NCBI GenBank assembly: GCA_033439265.1
Contig: JAVTVX010000010.1
Coordinates: 17,763,490 to 17,827,489, forward strand
Length of the DNA stretch: 64,000 bases
Reading direction: 5' to 3'
Source of the DNA: Dillenia suffruticosa
Lineage: Eukaryota; Streptophyta; Magnoliopsida; Dilleniales; Dilleniaceae
The position numbers and the translations under genes are program-made. Shown here piece by piece: positions 13,187 through 25,400 of this stretch (the first letter of the stretch is position 1; each line of letters opens with the position of its first letter). The notes beneath the pieces were generated by a model. The model was not told the DNA's origin. It searched no databases and was given only the letters and a program-made list of their open reading frames with translations.

Positions 13187-13207
13187 TGACGTGGAAATTC
13201 CACGTCA
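13187..13207. promoter_or_regulatory. Inverted pair of TGACGTGG boxes
   Basis: TGACGTGG and its complement CCACGTCA face each other across 5 bases, a near-perfect 21-base palindrome. ACGT-core boxes are bound by bZIP factors. It lies about 0.7 kb upstream of the Ubl-LRR start codon. A regulatory role is inference; it could also be a hairpin of repeat origin. Confidence 0.4.
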
Positions 13208-13344
13208 TCAAAATTTTAATTTTCAGGTTTAATTTCTGGGAAGGCCAGGCTTTAATTTGTTACCCGATTTCTAAACCTGGCCACGTTCATTTTTGTAGTG
13301 AGCTGAATGAGCCCCTTAAGGAAGACAAGGAAGGGGTCAAGGAA

Positions 13345-13530
13345 CCAATGCTTCGCCGGTCTTCATAGCACCTCATATCAAGAATCGAGATTCGAGTCTT
13401 AAAAATGATAAAAGTGATGTCGGGAGAGTTTTCTCTCGATTAGAATCCAACAGTAACTCGGTAAAGATTAATCGAAATAAAACTCTAAATATTCGGTAGT
13501 GGACTAAGTTCAGATGACAAAAAAAAAATA
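13345..13530 (+). repeat. SINE-like dispersed repeat, copy 1
   Basis: Contains a pol III B-box-like ATTCGAGTC near 13391, then text parallel to that at 21890-22040 (GGGAGA..TTCTC, CAACAGT, CGGTAAAGATTAATC) and an A-rich tail near 13519. The parallel order of motifs in the two copies suggests one tRNA-derived SINE family. The similarity is modest. Confidence 0.35.
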
Positions 13531-13870
13531 AAAAAAGAATGGGGTCGAGGAAATTAGGATGCATGCTTTTTCCATGGGTTGGCTGAGCTTTCGGCTGGTG
13601 CCCTGAGCTCTTCTGTTGCAGCGGGCTTAATCTATATATTGCAATGCGAAATTGAGAAAGTCAGGCCCGGTTTTGTATATGGGCCTGTCGATACTGGGAT
13701 AGTAATTTCAAAATTACCACAACAAAATAGAAGTTTGCAAGAGCCGATGACGTCACAACTCACAATTACCGGGTTCCGATTTCTGCAAGGTTTTGATGGG
13801 GGTGATTTGATGGATAACCTACAAACCTCCTCCCAAAAAGATTCCTGAAAGGAAGTCGAGGTGGAAGGAA

Positions 13871-16800
13871 ATGGAGAATTGCGAAACCCTAGGAGGCGGA
13901 GGCGGAGGTGGAGGTGGAATTTCTTCCGATCAGAGATCCTCTGACAGTGACATCGATGTTACCGTCAAGTTCAGCGGACGATCGATTCCTATCTCTCTCT
14001 CTCAAGACTCCACCGTCGGGGACCTCAAATCTCTTCTTCAACCTCTCACCAATATCCTCCCTCGCGGACAGAAACTCATCTTCAAAGGTCTCTCTCTTTC
14101 TCTTTCTCTCCTTCCCTCCCTCCCGCAATGGCGAATCCCTCGCATTAACACGTTTTTTGTTGTTTTTTGATAGGGAAAGTTTTGGTTGATGATATGTCAT
14201 TGAGATCGTCATCAGTGATGAATGGATCCAAGATCATGGTCATGGCCTCTCAAGGCGTACACCAAGGAGTGAGATTCTGTTGTTTTTATCCTTGTTCCTT
14301 CTTTCTTTTTGTGCCCTAATCCCAATTGTTCTTTACTTCGTTTGTATCTGAGTCTTGATTCACCGAGTTTCAAAAAATTCTTGGTCTATTTCGAATTCAA
14401 TTTCTGCTGCAATCCTTGAAAATTGATGAACCCTGATGAATAGGATGGTCCAATTGTGAAAGAATCACCATTGCGAATGAATATTAGGAGAGAAGCTGCT
14501 GCAAAACCCTCGGTGAGCGAAGAGCAAACTATAGTCTTCATCCAGAAGAAACGGGTAGAAAGGTGGATGGCGACTGGAATTATCGCACTGTCTCAATCCA
14601 ATTTGAAGGTATATGCGCCTGTCTTTGCAATCATATGAATCTTCTGTCAATCTTACTAGATGTTCTTGAAGTGGTTTTCATTTCTGTTAACTTGATTTAC
14701 TCTCTTAAGTGTTCACTTACATGCGTGCAATATTCTTTGGTTTTGGGTGTTAATATGTCAATTCAAATGCATGCCCAGCTCTTGGTTACCTTATGCGCTC
14801 ATTGATTTTTAGACCAATACATATGCCAAGAGTATGGCTTTATCTTATAGAGTAAACTTTGCCAATAAGCCTCAATCTTCATTTAAAATGGTGTGGAGGT
14901 GGCTGACGTGATTGGTTGTCAAGGTGATACTGTCAATCATTGGTGAAATTGCTCATTATGAAAGACTTGCAGAAAGTGGCAGGGTCATAGATGTTAAGGC
15001 ACGATCAATCAGATGCCCCTCCTTCACTTGTCTCCTGCTATTCAAATACTCATTGCTACTGAGTCAATAGTTGAGCACCCAACTTCTACAAGTATCTTTA
15101 TTAAATAGGATGGGGAAGTTTGAATCTAGACACTATTTCTTGATGGTGTTTCTAATTTGATGTTCTGGAGTCCTTCATTAAGAGGCTTGCTTGAAACTTT
15201 GTCATCTAATCTCATATTTGGTCTAGATCTAATCACTGGTTTGCGAAGATTGTAAGAGAACTTTAATTGATACTCGTGTCTTGCTAAAGGTCTGGCTCCG
15301 GAAGGCCTCTCAAGTACAATAATCTAGTAAGACTGCAACTGCAAGCACATTAATGTATGTCTTTTTTTTTTTTTTTTTTTCAATCGCAGTATGTGGACAT
15401 CAAGATTATAAATAATGATGGAAATTGACCAATTGGGCCGGTTTTTAGGGTTTTTTTTTTTATTTTGCTGGTGGGGACCAGAACACTAAAAAGGACTGGC
15501 CGATCGAAACAGGAAAAGTTGGCTCTGTCCAGTTCTCAGCTTCTACAAGGGTTCAGTTTGGTACTCTGTTTATATGGTAAATTGGACGATTTTGGCCACT
15601 CTTTGCCTTTTTTCTTTAGATGTTCTATCTTCCTAATTTGAGCTTCAGCCACCTCTTGCCTCTTGGCCTTCTTTTGGACACTATCTACGCTTTCCTGATG
15701 ATTTTGGTCTCTCTTTTCTGCTGCGAACTAACAGTCAAGGGTTCAGTTCGGTCCTCTGTTTAGATGGTAAATTGGACAATTTTGGCCACTTTTTGGCCCT
15801 TTTTCTTTAGATGTTCTATCTTCCTTATTTGAGCTCTAGCCACCTTTTGCCTCTTGGCCCCTTCTTTTGGAAACTATTTAGGCTTTCTGATGATTTTGGT
15901 CTCTCTTTTCTGCTACAAACTAACAATCAAGGATTAATAAAGTGAAGGCAGTTTGTTCTTTTTCTTTGCATTGATCATGAATTTTTCTGAGTATCAAAGA
16001 AGAAATATGATCACATTATACAATTCATGGGACCTATTCACCTGTAATATTATGGGAAAAAAGGCTTTGCCTGAGAGGGAACATCAATATCTGGTGGTTT
16101 CCCTGGAGTGAAATTTGATCCTTTTTCTTTTCTAATCTGAGAACTATCTCTGGGTTAAACCCATAGTTGGTGCAATCAGAAGAGAGAAGAAGGTAGGCTT
16201 GAGTTCAGAATCAGAAGAGAGTGAAGAAGGGGCAGGATGGATGAGAGGCGAATGAGGATGGAGATGGAGAAAGACGAGAGTTCAGCTTCCTGTTGTTTAT
16301 GTTCTGTTCAGAAAGAATGTTGAAAGAAGATAGAACAATGGCTTCAGAAAATCAGAACCCTCAAAACTATTTATATATCACAATGGATTACATGTGCTAA
16401 AATATTTATCCCTGGCTTGGTTCTGTTTTTTCCTAGAAACTGGGAGCAAGCTGAGTTTACAGTTTTCTAGAAGTAAAAACTGCCAGCGGATTGGACAGGT
16501 GGAAAACCCACATGATTTCGTACAGTTCGGCTTGGTGCAGTCAGTTTGGTCGGTTTTTGCTTATCTTGTCCTCCCCTAGTTATGAATATTGTGCAGTGGA
16601 ACATGTTTGACCTTAGGTCTTACCAAATCTAGTCAAATGAGTCCTTTTAATAAATTGATGTCTGCCATTTCTTATACTCATATACATGCTGAATATTGTA
16701 CAGGTCGGTTTGACCTTAGGTCTTACCAAATCCAGTCTCACATTTTTATGCGCATGCACTATATTTCTAATATACCTTTTCATATACGACTATGTTTGAG

Positions 16801-17984
16801 CTTAAGTTTTTTGTGCATATAAAAACTTGTGCTCCAATCAAATCAATGTGCTGAACTTATTATTCCAACAGAAACAAGAAAAGCATGCTGCATATATGCC
16901 ACTGTTTCACATGTATTGAACTAATTTTGCTAACAGCAGTTGAAATTTTTAGTGGTTGAATTTTAATTTTCCTTGTAACTTAAAATATTATACTTCTCAA
17001 TTTAATTGTAGACCTGGAAGCTTAAAACATACCTCATTTTCTGTTTAACTTCTTCTGTTTGAAAGACAATACCTGATGAAGTGTGGGATTGTGGACTTTC
17101 TGCGAGGGTACTTGATGTCAGCAACAATAAAATTAGCAGTGTGCCAGAAAATATTGGTCTTTTGACTTCATTGCAGGTGGGAAAAAGGACCCCCTCCCAG
17201 TATGCTACTTGTTTCTTTTGTAGAATTGTAGGAACCTTTTTCCCAGACTTCTGTTTCCTAACACATTTTTACAACCTCGTAGAAACTATCTCTTAGTGCA
17301 AATTATGTATGTGATGGTTGCATTAGCTGGGAAGGTTTAGCATCCCTGAAATCACTGAAACTCCTGTCTTTGAGCCAGAACAAGTAAGTCATCATTGCTG
17401 AATCAGGTCACTCTCTCTCTCTCTCTCTCTCTCTCTCATTCATCCACCCACCCACGCACACACAAACACACTCACACCCGCACAGAGCATGCTTGCACAT
17501 GCATGCTGGCCCACATGAAAAGCCTAAGGCATTAATCCACAAAAGTAGGTCTTCTCGCAGTAATTCTTCTCTGTTTCAGTCTGAGTTTAGCACATTACCA
17601 TTTGAAAATGTATACATTTGTGAAACAAGCTTCTCAAGTATAGAGTCTGCATAACAAACTGGCTAAGTCCTTAGTTTAGGCCAGAGGTGTTGCAAAGAAT
17701 ACAGATTGTCTTCTTGCCTTTATAAACTTGAGGTCAAAGCATGAAAAAGACAGTAGATCAAGCTTTAACTCCTAAATATTCAAGGTTCAAAACTAAAGAA
17801 TCTTTTTTACACTTAACACATCTTGGAGAGTTTTAATTACTTCCCTCGGATAGGCGTGATACCTGTTCAAAGAATGGCCTCTGAATTCTTGCAGACAGGT
17901 AATTCACATCTTGCACCCAATTGACTCTCACTAAGTTGCTGTTCCATAGGAACTAATGTAGCTTACCTAATTGATTGCGTAGGG

Positions 17985-18022
<38 letters not shown>

Positions 18023-20604
18023 ATGTTCAGATAGTTAAATTCCATGTCATCTGCCATTTTCATAAATTGATTGCTTTTCAGATGGAGGAAGCATTAGGTC
18101 ATGAACAAGAAAAGGTGATTCAAGTCAGATACATTCCGATACTATCAGTACAAACCTTGTTTCTTATTTAGCTCAGGATCAGGATTAACATATAAATCTT
18201 GTACTTCATGTGCAAGTTTAACCTGCATAAAAATGCAACGAAGATTTCTAGATCCCTACAGCTTCAACTGTAAAAGAATAAATAAATAAATTAATAAATA
18301 AATAAATCTGTGTGGGTGCTATATGTAACATCATTGATAACCCAAAGCTTATTCTCTTTTTATTCAAGTCTGTCCCACCTTATCCTTTTCATACTCTCTT
18401 GTTAAATTTCAATATAGTAGTTTTGCAAAGTGTTTTTAACCTAACAACATTGACATAGTCTAACTGGAGCTAGAGCTTCTGGACACAAATCTATTTGGTT
18501 TTGGATCAACATACTAGGTGCATAAAACATTGGTTACACATTTTTGCACATGCTTTTGATTCCTAAGCCCTGGGTTGCCTCGTTGTAAAGGTACTTTCAT
18601 TTGTACGATGAGTTTGATTGTTGTTTCCCAAGTTTGGGTACGAGTTAGAAGGCAAATCACTTGAAACTCAAACTGTGAGTTGCTTGGCTGGTTGTGTTTG
18701 AGGGATTTTCAACCTTTGCAATCTTTGTTGATTGAGAAATTTCTGCGTGCTTTTCTCGTTAATATTTTTCCTTAAAATACAAGAACGAAACCAAGCAATT
18801 CTCCCTTAGGCTTGCTACGACAAAGCCAAATCCCAGGATTCGAGCTAGCTTGTTATGGAAAATTGCTGCAGTTGACTAATTGTGAATTCCTAAAATATGA
18901 CAAATCTTTACATCCTTATGTTTGACCTTTCTATTGGGTTTTGACTGAACCTTCATTGCTATCTTGCCAACATGGTTGTGCTTATTGTGGTTGTCCTGTC
19001 CAAAATATTGATCTTTCTGTTAGGCACTCGATGCATCATCTATTGTACCAACATGCATTTCAGTTGGCACCATCTTAGAATTTGTTCTGATGATAATTTT
19101 TGTTTTTAAGTTATAATAACATGTGACATATCTTCTGCAGTATAACAGCTTTTCCATCTGCATTGGGTGCTTTGACTTCTTTGACAAATCTTGATGTATC
19201 CAAAAACAAGTTGACATATCTCCCAGTTGAAATAGGAGATCTAACCCAGCTTGAAGTTTTAAAAGCCAGCTACAATAGGTAATTTGGCGTTTGAACCTGA
19301 AACTACTGAAGATCTATTGGTCTTAAAATAGAAGTTTGGACACCTATTTGAAAATAGGCCTAACGGGTTTTTCTTTCCTGGTTTTTTTTGGGGGGGGGGT
19401 TGGGGGTTGGTGGATTTGGCCATCTGTTAAAATATATAGTCCTTTCATGAATAATTAGCCATAACAGAGGAAGCTACGCCATAATCATGTCTTTTTACAT
19501 GTTTTCTGTCAGTTATCATCTTGTGAACCATTACTTTTGCTATAGTGCAGGTTAACCACAGTTCCTTTCAGTATTGGAGAATGCAGTTCTTTGGTTGAGG
19601 TAGCTGTCTAGCTTTACATCTTGAATACTTATTTGATTTGCCTGTGTACTACTACTAACCCCTTCTTTCCAAAATTAAGGGATCTCTTTTCTTGCTGCTT
19701 ATATGATTTTCCACGTGCTGTTCTTATGTACAAGCATTACTTGGATTAACGTGGTTCAGGTTGATCTGTCGTCAAATCTTCTGAACAAATTGCCAGAAAC
19801 AATTGGCAAGCTACAGAAGCTAAAGGTCAAGTTTCCTTCATAAACTCCAGTGATTCTCTTTATTTTTTCTTTCATTTCCTCATATTATTATTTTCTTTAA
19901 TCAATATTTCTGATTCACATAACATGGTGCTGCAACTTGCACAACAAATTGAAAACATTTTTTTAGTAATTGTGATAGCCATTCTGTTTAAGTTGGAGCA
20001 TGCGATGAACATGAATCTAAAATGGGTCTGTCTTATTCAAAATGAACTGATTTGAATGCATCCAGCGTAGTATAATCATATACATGAAAGTTCAGGAGCA
20101 TTCGGTAATCTTGTTAAATCTATCTATTACAAAACTATTTTGGGATAAAAAAGGACTTACTGCCCTGACAGTGCGAAAGTCATTTGCACAACTTCAAAAA
20201 TTTCTATTCACAAACCTTTCATTTGCTTAACATACAAGAATTCCATTGCACTCCTGTTATGCAGGCTTTGCATCTCAAGAACAACGGTCTGAAATTTCTT
20301 CCTACCACCATATTTAAGATGTGCCTCCATCTTTCGACCCTGGATCTTCATGGTACAGAAATTACAACAGATCAAATCAGGCAGGTATTTTATTCTTTTG
20401 TTATTCCCACCGAAAGTTTTAAAAAATTTATGTAATGATGCAGAAGGTTTTAGAACATTTGTTTGTGTAAATGATATTCTGATCTGATAGCTTGAAGGAT
20501 GGGAAGACTTTGATGAACGGCGTCGATCAAAACATCAGAAGCAATTGGATTTTCATGTTGAGGGTGATGCTAATTTTGACGAAGGTGCTGATAAGAACTG
20601 GTAG
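13871..20604 (+). CDS. Ubiquitin-like domain and leucine-rich-repeat protein
   Basis: Ten exons join in phase: 13871-14087, 14174-14268, 14444-14608, 17066-17176, 17283-17383, 19141-19278, 19551-19599, 19760-19825, 20265-20384 and 20491-20604, giving 391 residues. After a Gly-rich start comes a ubiquitin-like fold at about 27-100 (VTVKFSGRSIPISLSQDSTV; LPRGQKLIFKGKVL). A linker follows, then a run of plant intracellular-type LRRs from about 158 to 350 (LDVSNNKISSVPENIG, LDVSKNKLTYLPVEIG, VDLSSNLLNKLPETIG). A charged tail rich in RRR and KHQKQ ends the protein. No signal peptide or membrane helix is seen, so it should be intracellular. The family resembles Arabidopsis At2g30105. The 2.5-kb third intron holds a 190-bp tandem duplication. 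No disabling change was found. Confidence 0.88.
15551..15932 (+). repeat. 190-bp tandem duplication in intron 3
   Basis: The segment 15551-15740 is repeated head to tail from 15741 with scattered substitutions and small indels. Both copies begin GTTCAGTT and include TGGTAAATTGGAC and GATGTTCTATCTTCC. The divergence between copies suggests an old duplication. Confidence 0.85.
16581..16738 (+). repeat. Direct repeat of about 50 bp, 107 bp apart, intron 3
   Basis: GAATATTGT followed by TTTGACCTTAGGTCTTACC occurs at about 16584-16633 and again at about 16691-16736. The core TGACCTTAGGTC is itself partly palindromic. Confidence 0.7.
17410..17439. repeat. CT microsatellite, intron 5 of Ubl-LRR gene
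   Basis: About 14 CT units, followed by a CA-rich tract. A second CT run lies at about 17993-18017 and an AAAT-like run at about 18280-18306, all in the same intron. Confidence 0.9.
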
Positions 20605-20940
20605 ACCTAATGTTTAAGAGGTAGCTGCATTACAGAAACACGGGAGTTTGTAACAATTCGTTAGCATTTTCCCGTTGTAAAAATGTTTCTTCTATTTGGT
20701 GGTTATGCTGGAACAACGTACGAGTCGCTCTCAAGCGGACAGCATTTTAGTTTTTTTTTTTTTTTTGGGGTGCATGCTACATAATTGGGCTCAGGAATGA
20801 GTTTTGGATAGGTTTTAAGCTCATTTTCTCATAATGCAATTCTTGGGAATGGAAAAGGACACACCGAAGTTTTCATAGATGTTCAAAGTATGATTTTGGA
20901 CGTGAAAAAAAAAAAAAAAGGAAACACAGATGAAGCAATT

Positions 20941-21790
20941 CTTGGGCCTTAGTCTGGCTGATTTGGGGCTTTAAGAAGGCCTGCGGACTAATATTTCGAG
21001 CACACGCTTGGTGCTGATTGAGCCTCTTGGATAAGCGGGATCTGCGTCATTTGTACCTTTATGGCCGTCAAAGGCCCGAAACCAGAGTAGGTAGATGGGT
21101 CTGTAGATACTTTCGGCCCTAACATCTACCACGCTTAAAACGTGGAACGTTGCCATGGACTTGGACATGAACGTTGGCCGTTTGTATGGGACAGGTGCAA
21201 TAGGGGTCAGAACTTATGCCCAACTGAACGATATGGGCCTGTACTTGAATTAGAGGCCAGTATTGGCCCAGCTCTCTGGGAAAGTGGGCATGATTCGGGC
21301 CAGGTGACATGAAGGCACCCAGACAAAGTGGTCCACTAGAGGCCCATCTAGCAAGTATTATGGGCAAGGTAGGTCAATACGTTGAATCACTTGCCCACCC
21401 AGCCCAGTACACAATGTGAATGACCACGACCATTGTCTAATATAAGTCTGAAATTGTTAGGCGCGACTGAAGAACGTAGGCCATCACACGTTATTGAGGC
21501 CTAGCCTGCAAGAGTTTTCGGCTCGCACAGTCCATACATGCCCTCCATATGGGCCAGAACTTTTCTGCCGAGGCCCGTTGTGCAATGTGATAACCGTCCA
21601 TGCCTTAAGATGTGTAGGCCCGCTAGTTGAGATGCTGCAGATGCAAGCGCAGTACACACTATATCGGGAATGAGCGAGGTGAATTAGTACGCCCAACGTA
21701 AGCACATTTACCTGACCAAAGACCTTCCTAATCCATGACGGCCAACTACGACAGATGAATACAAGTGTGGGCCCAACATAGGCCTAAAAA
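20941..21790. repeat. Block with recurrent GGCCCA/TGGGCC motifs
   Basis: About twenty GGCCC, TGGGC or GGCCA cores occur in both orientations within about 850 bases, for example near 21073, 21216, 21233, 21263, 21293, 21333, 21400, 21550, 21571, 21616 and 21769. Flanking DNA almost lacks them. Open frames here do not read as protein. Subterminal repeats of a DNA transposon or a cluster of TCP-type site II elements are possible readings. Confidence 0.45.
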
Positions 21791-21849
21791 CACTGCAAAT
21801 ATCGCATCAACTCACAGATGACACCAGAATCAAAGAAAACCACCGATAC

Positions 21850-22040
21850 TTGTTGGTATAGATAGAAAGGACACCTTCATCCCTTAATCATATCGAGAAT
21901 TCGACTCCTCTTAAGCACAAAAAAAAACAATATTGGGAGACCTTCTCAAATGACACCCAACAGTCAAGTCGATCCGGATTAGTCGGAGCGAAGTCTCAGA
22001 TATCGAGTGATGGCCTAGCCACATGGACCAAAAAAAAAAA
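21850..22040 (+). repeat. SINE-like dispersed repeat, copy 2
   Basis: An A-box-like stretch (TATAGATAGAAAGGAC), a B-box-like ATTCGACTCC near 21899, a body with CGATCCGGATTAGTCGG, and an A-tail at about 22029. The order matches that of a tRNA-derived SINE. The 13345-13530 copy shares the order of motifs. Confidence 0.45.
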
Positions 22041-22434
22041 TCAAAGAAAACCAAGACAAGTAGACAACCTCCTCTAGGCCTCGGCACCAACACTGGTGAA
22101 AGCATAACAATCCACACTTCTCAAGTTGATACAGAATATCATTCTAGACACCAAAAAAATACATAGGAGACTCATCTCTAAAACACAATAACTAAACCAA
22201 ATGAGAAGGTATCATCATAAAAATATTATTTAAGCAGCAACCAACGTGCAATAAAATGTCTCTTTCAGTCTAAAATGTCTCTTTCAGTCTATGTATCAGA
22301 TGTGATGCTATTGTCAACAACACCTTTCTGCATACTGTTATCCAGTAGCAATTGAATCAAGGACCATTAGAGGCTAAAGATTAAAAAGTTCATGTCCTAA
22401 GACTGCAATCTCTCAATCCAATAATAGAATCTAC

Positions 22435-25400
22435 CTACCGGAAATAAATGGATACCAGAGGAATGTCAACGTCATTGTCCTCATCATCTTCACACGCTAC
22501 AACAACATCCAGGTGCCGGCGATATGGAGGCAGTTCCACCTTTGCAACTTCCCTCGCCAGATCCACTACCTTTTTGTCCATCCGCTCCCTATGCCTAGGG
22601 ATCATACTATTGTAGAGCAGGCAGCTACCACAAGAAATGCTATACGCATTCAGCCCCTTATCCTTCAACCACTGGAGGAGCTCCCTCAGAGTTGGATTGT
22701 CTTTCAGTATCCACCGGTCCCAAACAGTCCAACTCATATCCTGGTGCTTGATGACCTTAGGAGGTACTGGCTCAGCCATGGAGAACAGAGGAAGTGCCAG
22801 ATTGGCAAATGTGTTGCGGTAGTCCTCCAGCTTATGCATGCCATCCAAAACCTTGTAGAGTTCCAGACAAACAAGACCTGTTGCCATAGCAGTGGAGGTT
22901 GCAATTGCCGGAATTATTCGTCCAGCAATAAATTTAGCTTTCAGTTTGTCAACTTCTGGAATACTGTAATTCCTTGCCCTCATGTTGGCAAGTCCAGCTA
23001 TCATGTCCATGTGATAATTTGTATCATCATCCTGCATATTTCCAGGATTGAGTCAAGGAATTGCAACATCTTTTTCAAAATACAGACAATTCAAGTACTT
23101 TTTACACGTAGTACATGGTATTCAAAAATAACATTTATGAAACATGGCGTCTCACAAGCTTTTCCTTCTACTACTTCTGGTCTCTAAACATAAGCAGGAT
23201 GAATTCAGATCGTGACAAGCTAGTTTCAGGCAACACACTTACCATCAAACCGGTAGGTGCAGATCGGTTAAAATCACTCATCCAAATATCAAAAGGAACA
23301 TCATAAGCAGGGATCCTTGGATTTCCACCCTTTTTATTAATGATATCATGCTAATGTCAAAATGTAAAACCAATGTAAAAGCAGAATCCATAAATTGAAT
23401 TTTCAAATGAATTACCCTGTTTTGGTCATACACCAGAAAGTATTTGCATCCCCAATAAAATGAGAGTAAACAGAAGAAACTGCAGTTCTCAATTAACAGA
23501 AAACATACCTTCTCAAATTGAATAGGCTTCATCTGGAAGCCAGCTGGCAGATTTGCAGTACAGAGCTCCAACTTTTTGATTAATTCATTGATCACCGCTG
23601 CATCATCTACAGATGCAGTAGCAAGGCTGGTAGCCTTCTCATCTGTCACAATTTTTGCATCTTTCTTTGGCTGAAATTCTGGTACAATTACTTTATCTAC
23701 AGCTTCAGCCACCTTCTTAGGATTCTTGGCCCAATCGGGTATTGGAATGCCAAATGTTTCTGCTCGTAGAATTGATGCTGCCATAACAAAATGGATATGA
23801 CCAAGGTCTGAGGTAGAAAACTGCAATGGATGGGGGAATCTCTTTGGTGCTGACCAGAATGGTGCCCCAGTACTTGTTGCAGCATCTTCAGGAAATGTAT
23901 AAGTCAGCTGCTTCACACGGTTAGCAAAATAGTCTTCAAACCTGATTACATCAGATTCTGGCGTCAGAATCAAATCATAAATAAATATCATAAGAAATAA
24001 ACAAATAAAAAATAAGATCATTAAATATGGAATTACTTTAGACGGGCCCATGTGACACAATCCTGGAATGTTTCACATCTTTCCCTATCAAGGCACTCAA
24101 TAACACGCTCCAGATTATCCCTAGCCTGGGCATCACCGGCATTCCTCATTGAAGAGGTATATTCAGCAGTGTTGGACAGATAAGCATTCACTTCCGCTGG
24201 TGTTTTCTCAAGTAAACCCTCAAACTCAGATCGTGCCCACGTTAAGCAATGGTCAATGTTGTGTGGAAATGAGTGCACAGTGCACATTGGTGCTTGTTTC
24301 TCAGGTGGGTCTCTCGAGGCACCATAATTTTCAGTGAGATGAGGAATAACCATTTGTGTGTTGCATTTGGCACCTAAGGTACCTGATTCAAGTAGTGGCT
24401 TCTGGAAATATAAACATCTCTGATCAACGTAAAGCCGGGCATTGACATTGTCAAGTGCATTGATAACAACACTTAAGTTCTCACAGAAAGTATCATCAAA
24501 GACATTCTCAGTCTCAGGACCAACACGGTTCTGCAAAGCTTCAACATGCAAACGAGGATTAATTGACACAGCAGCAGAAGCAGCCACAGTGGATTTGGCC
24601 TGACCAATGTTCCAATCACGGAAAAGAAACTGTCTGCTGAGGTTACTCTTTTCAATAACGTCATCATCTGTTATAGTTAGCTTCCCTTGACTACCACATG
24701 AAACTCCCATGAGAGCAAGATTTTTCAAAAACTCACAACCTAGAGCACCAGATCCTACCATAAACACCTTTGCATCCTCCAGCTTCTTTTGAAGCTTTGA
24801 ACCAAATACGGAAATTTGAGCATCATAGCGGCCATTTTGTGGCCTGAAATCACTAGAAACTAGTGATTCTGCAGGAAGAGACTCAACTGAGTCAAAGTAG
24901 AAAAACTGTAGGAACATCAGCATAAACAAGCATATTAGGCTAGCTTGAACAAAAATGGAAGCAAGTAAAAATTTGCTGATTCAGCTAAACAATTGCAAGC
25001 TAAAGATTAAAGAGGCAGTGTAAGCATTCTGTGAAGCTTTTTCAGGAGGATAAAACTATCACTTTCTAAGGGAGACACTAAACATATTTATAAAAAGAAG
25101 TCGAATGAGGTAGTAAGTCTTGACTAGCCAGAAAGGTCTCCTTAGTTTCTTAACTAACCAGATGTGCACACTGCACGTACTAACCTGGAATAGAGGGTGA
25201 AATTTTCCAGAGCATGCCTTCACAACCTCCTGACCGACAATACCGCCAAACATTGCAGCCATGGGATTTAAAACAGCCCTGGATCCAAAGGCAAAATGCC
25301 GCAAAAGTTTTGGGTTAATATCTTCCAATCGCCCTTCCCCCAAGCTCTCATTGATGTCAGTGGCTAAAGAAACCAGCTTCTGTGCATCATCCTCGGAGCC

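Larger units (their letters stand above)
11399..13870. other. Divergent intergenic region between glutaredoxin-like and Ubl-LRR genes
   Basis: The two flanking genes point away from each other, so this region must hold both promoters. GA-rich sequence at about 11560-11700 probably belongs to the leader or promoter of the glutaredoxin-like gene. The middle is AT-rich. It contains an inverted ACGT-box pair at 13187-13207 and a SINE-like repeat at about 13345-13530. No gene was found. Confidence 0.6.
20605..22434. other. Convergent intergenic region between Ubl-LRR and E1 genes
   Basis: Both neighbours end toward this region. The first 150 bases are probably the Ubl-LRR 3' untranslated region and the last few hundred bases that of the E1 gene. 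The middle is unusual: a GGCCC-rich block (20941-21790) and a SINE-like repeat (about 21850-22040). Confidence 0.6.
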
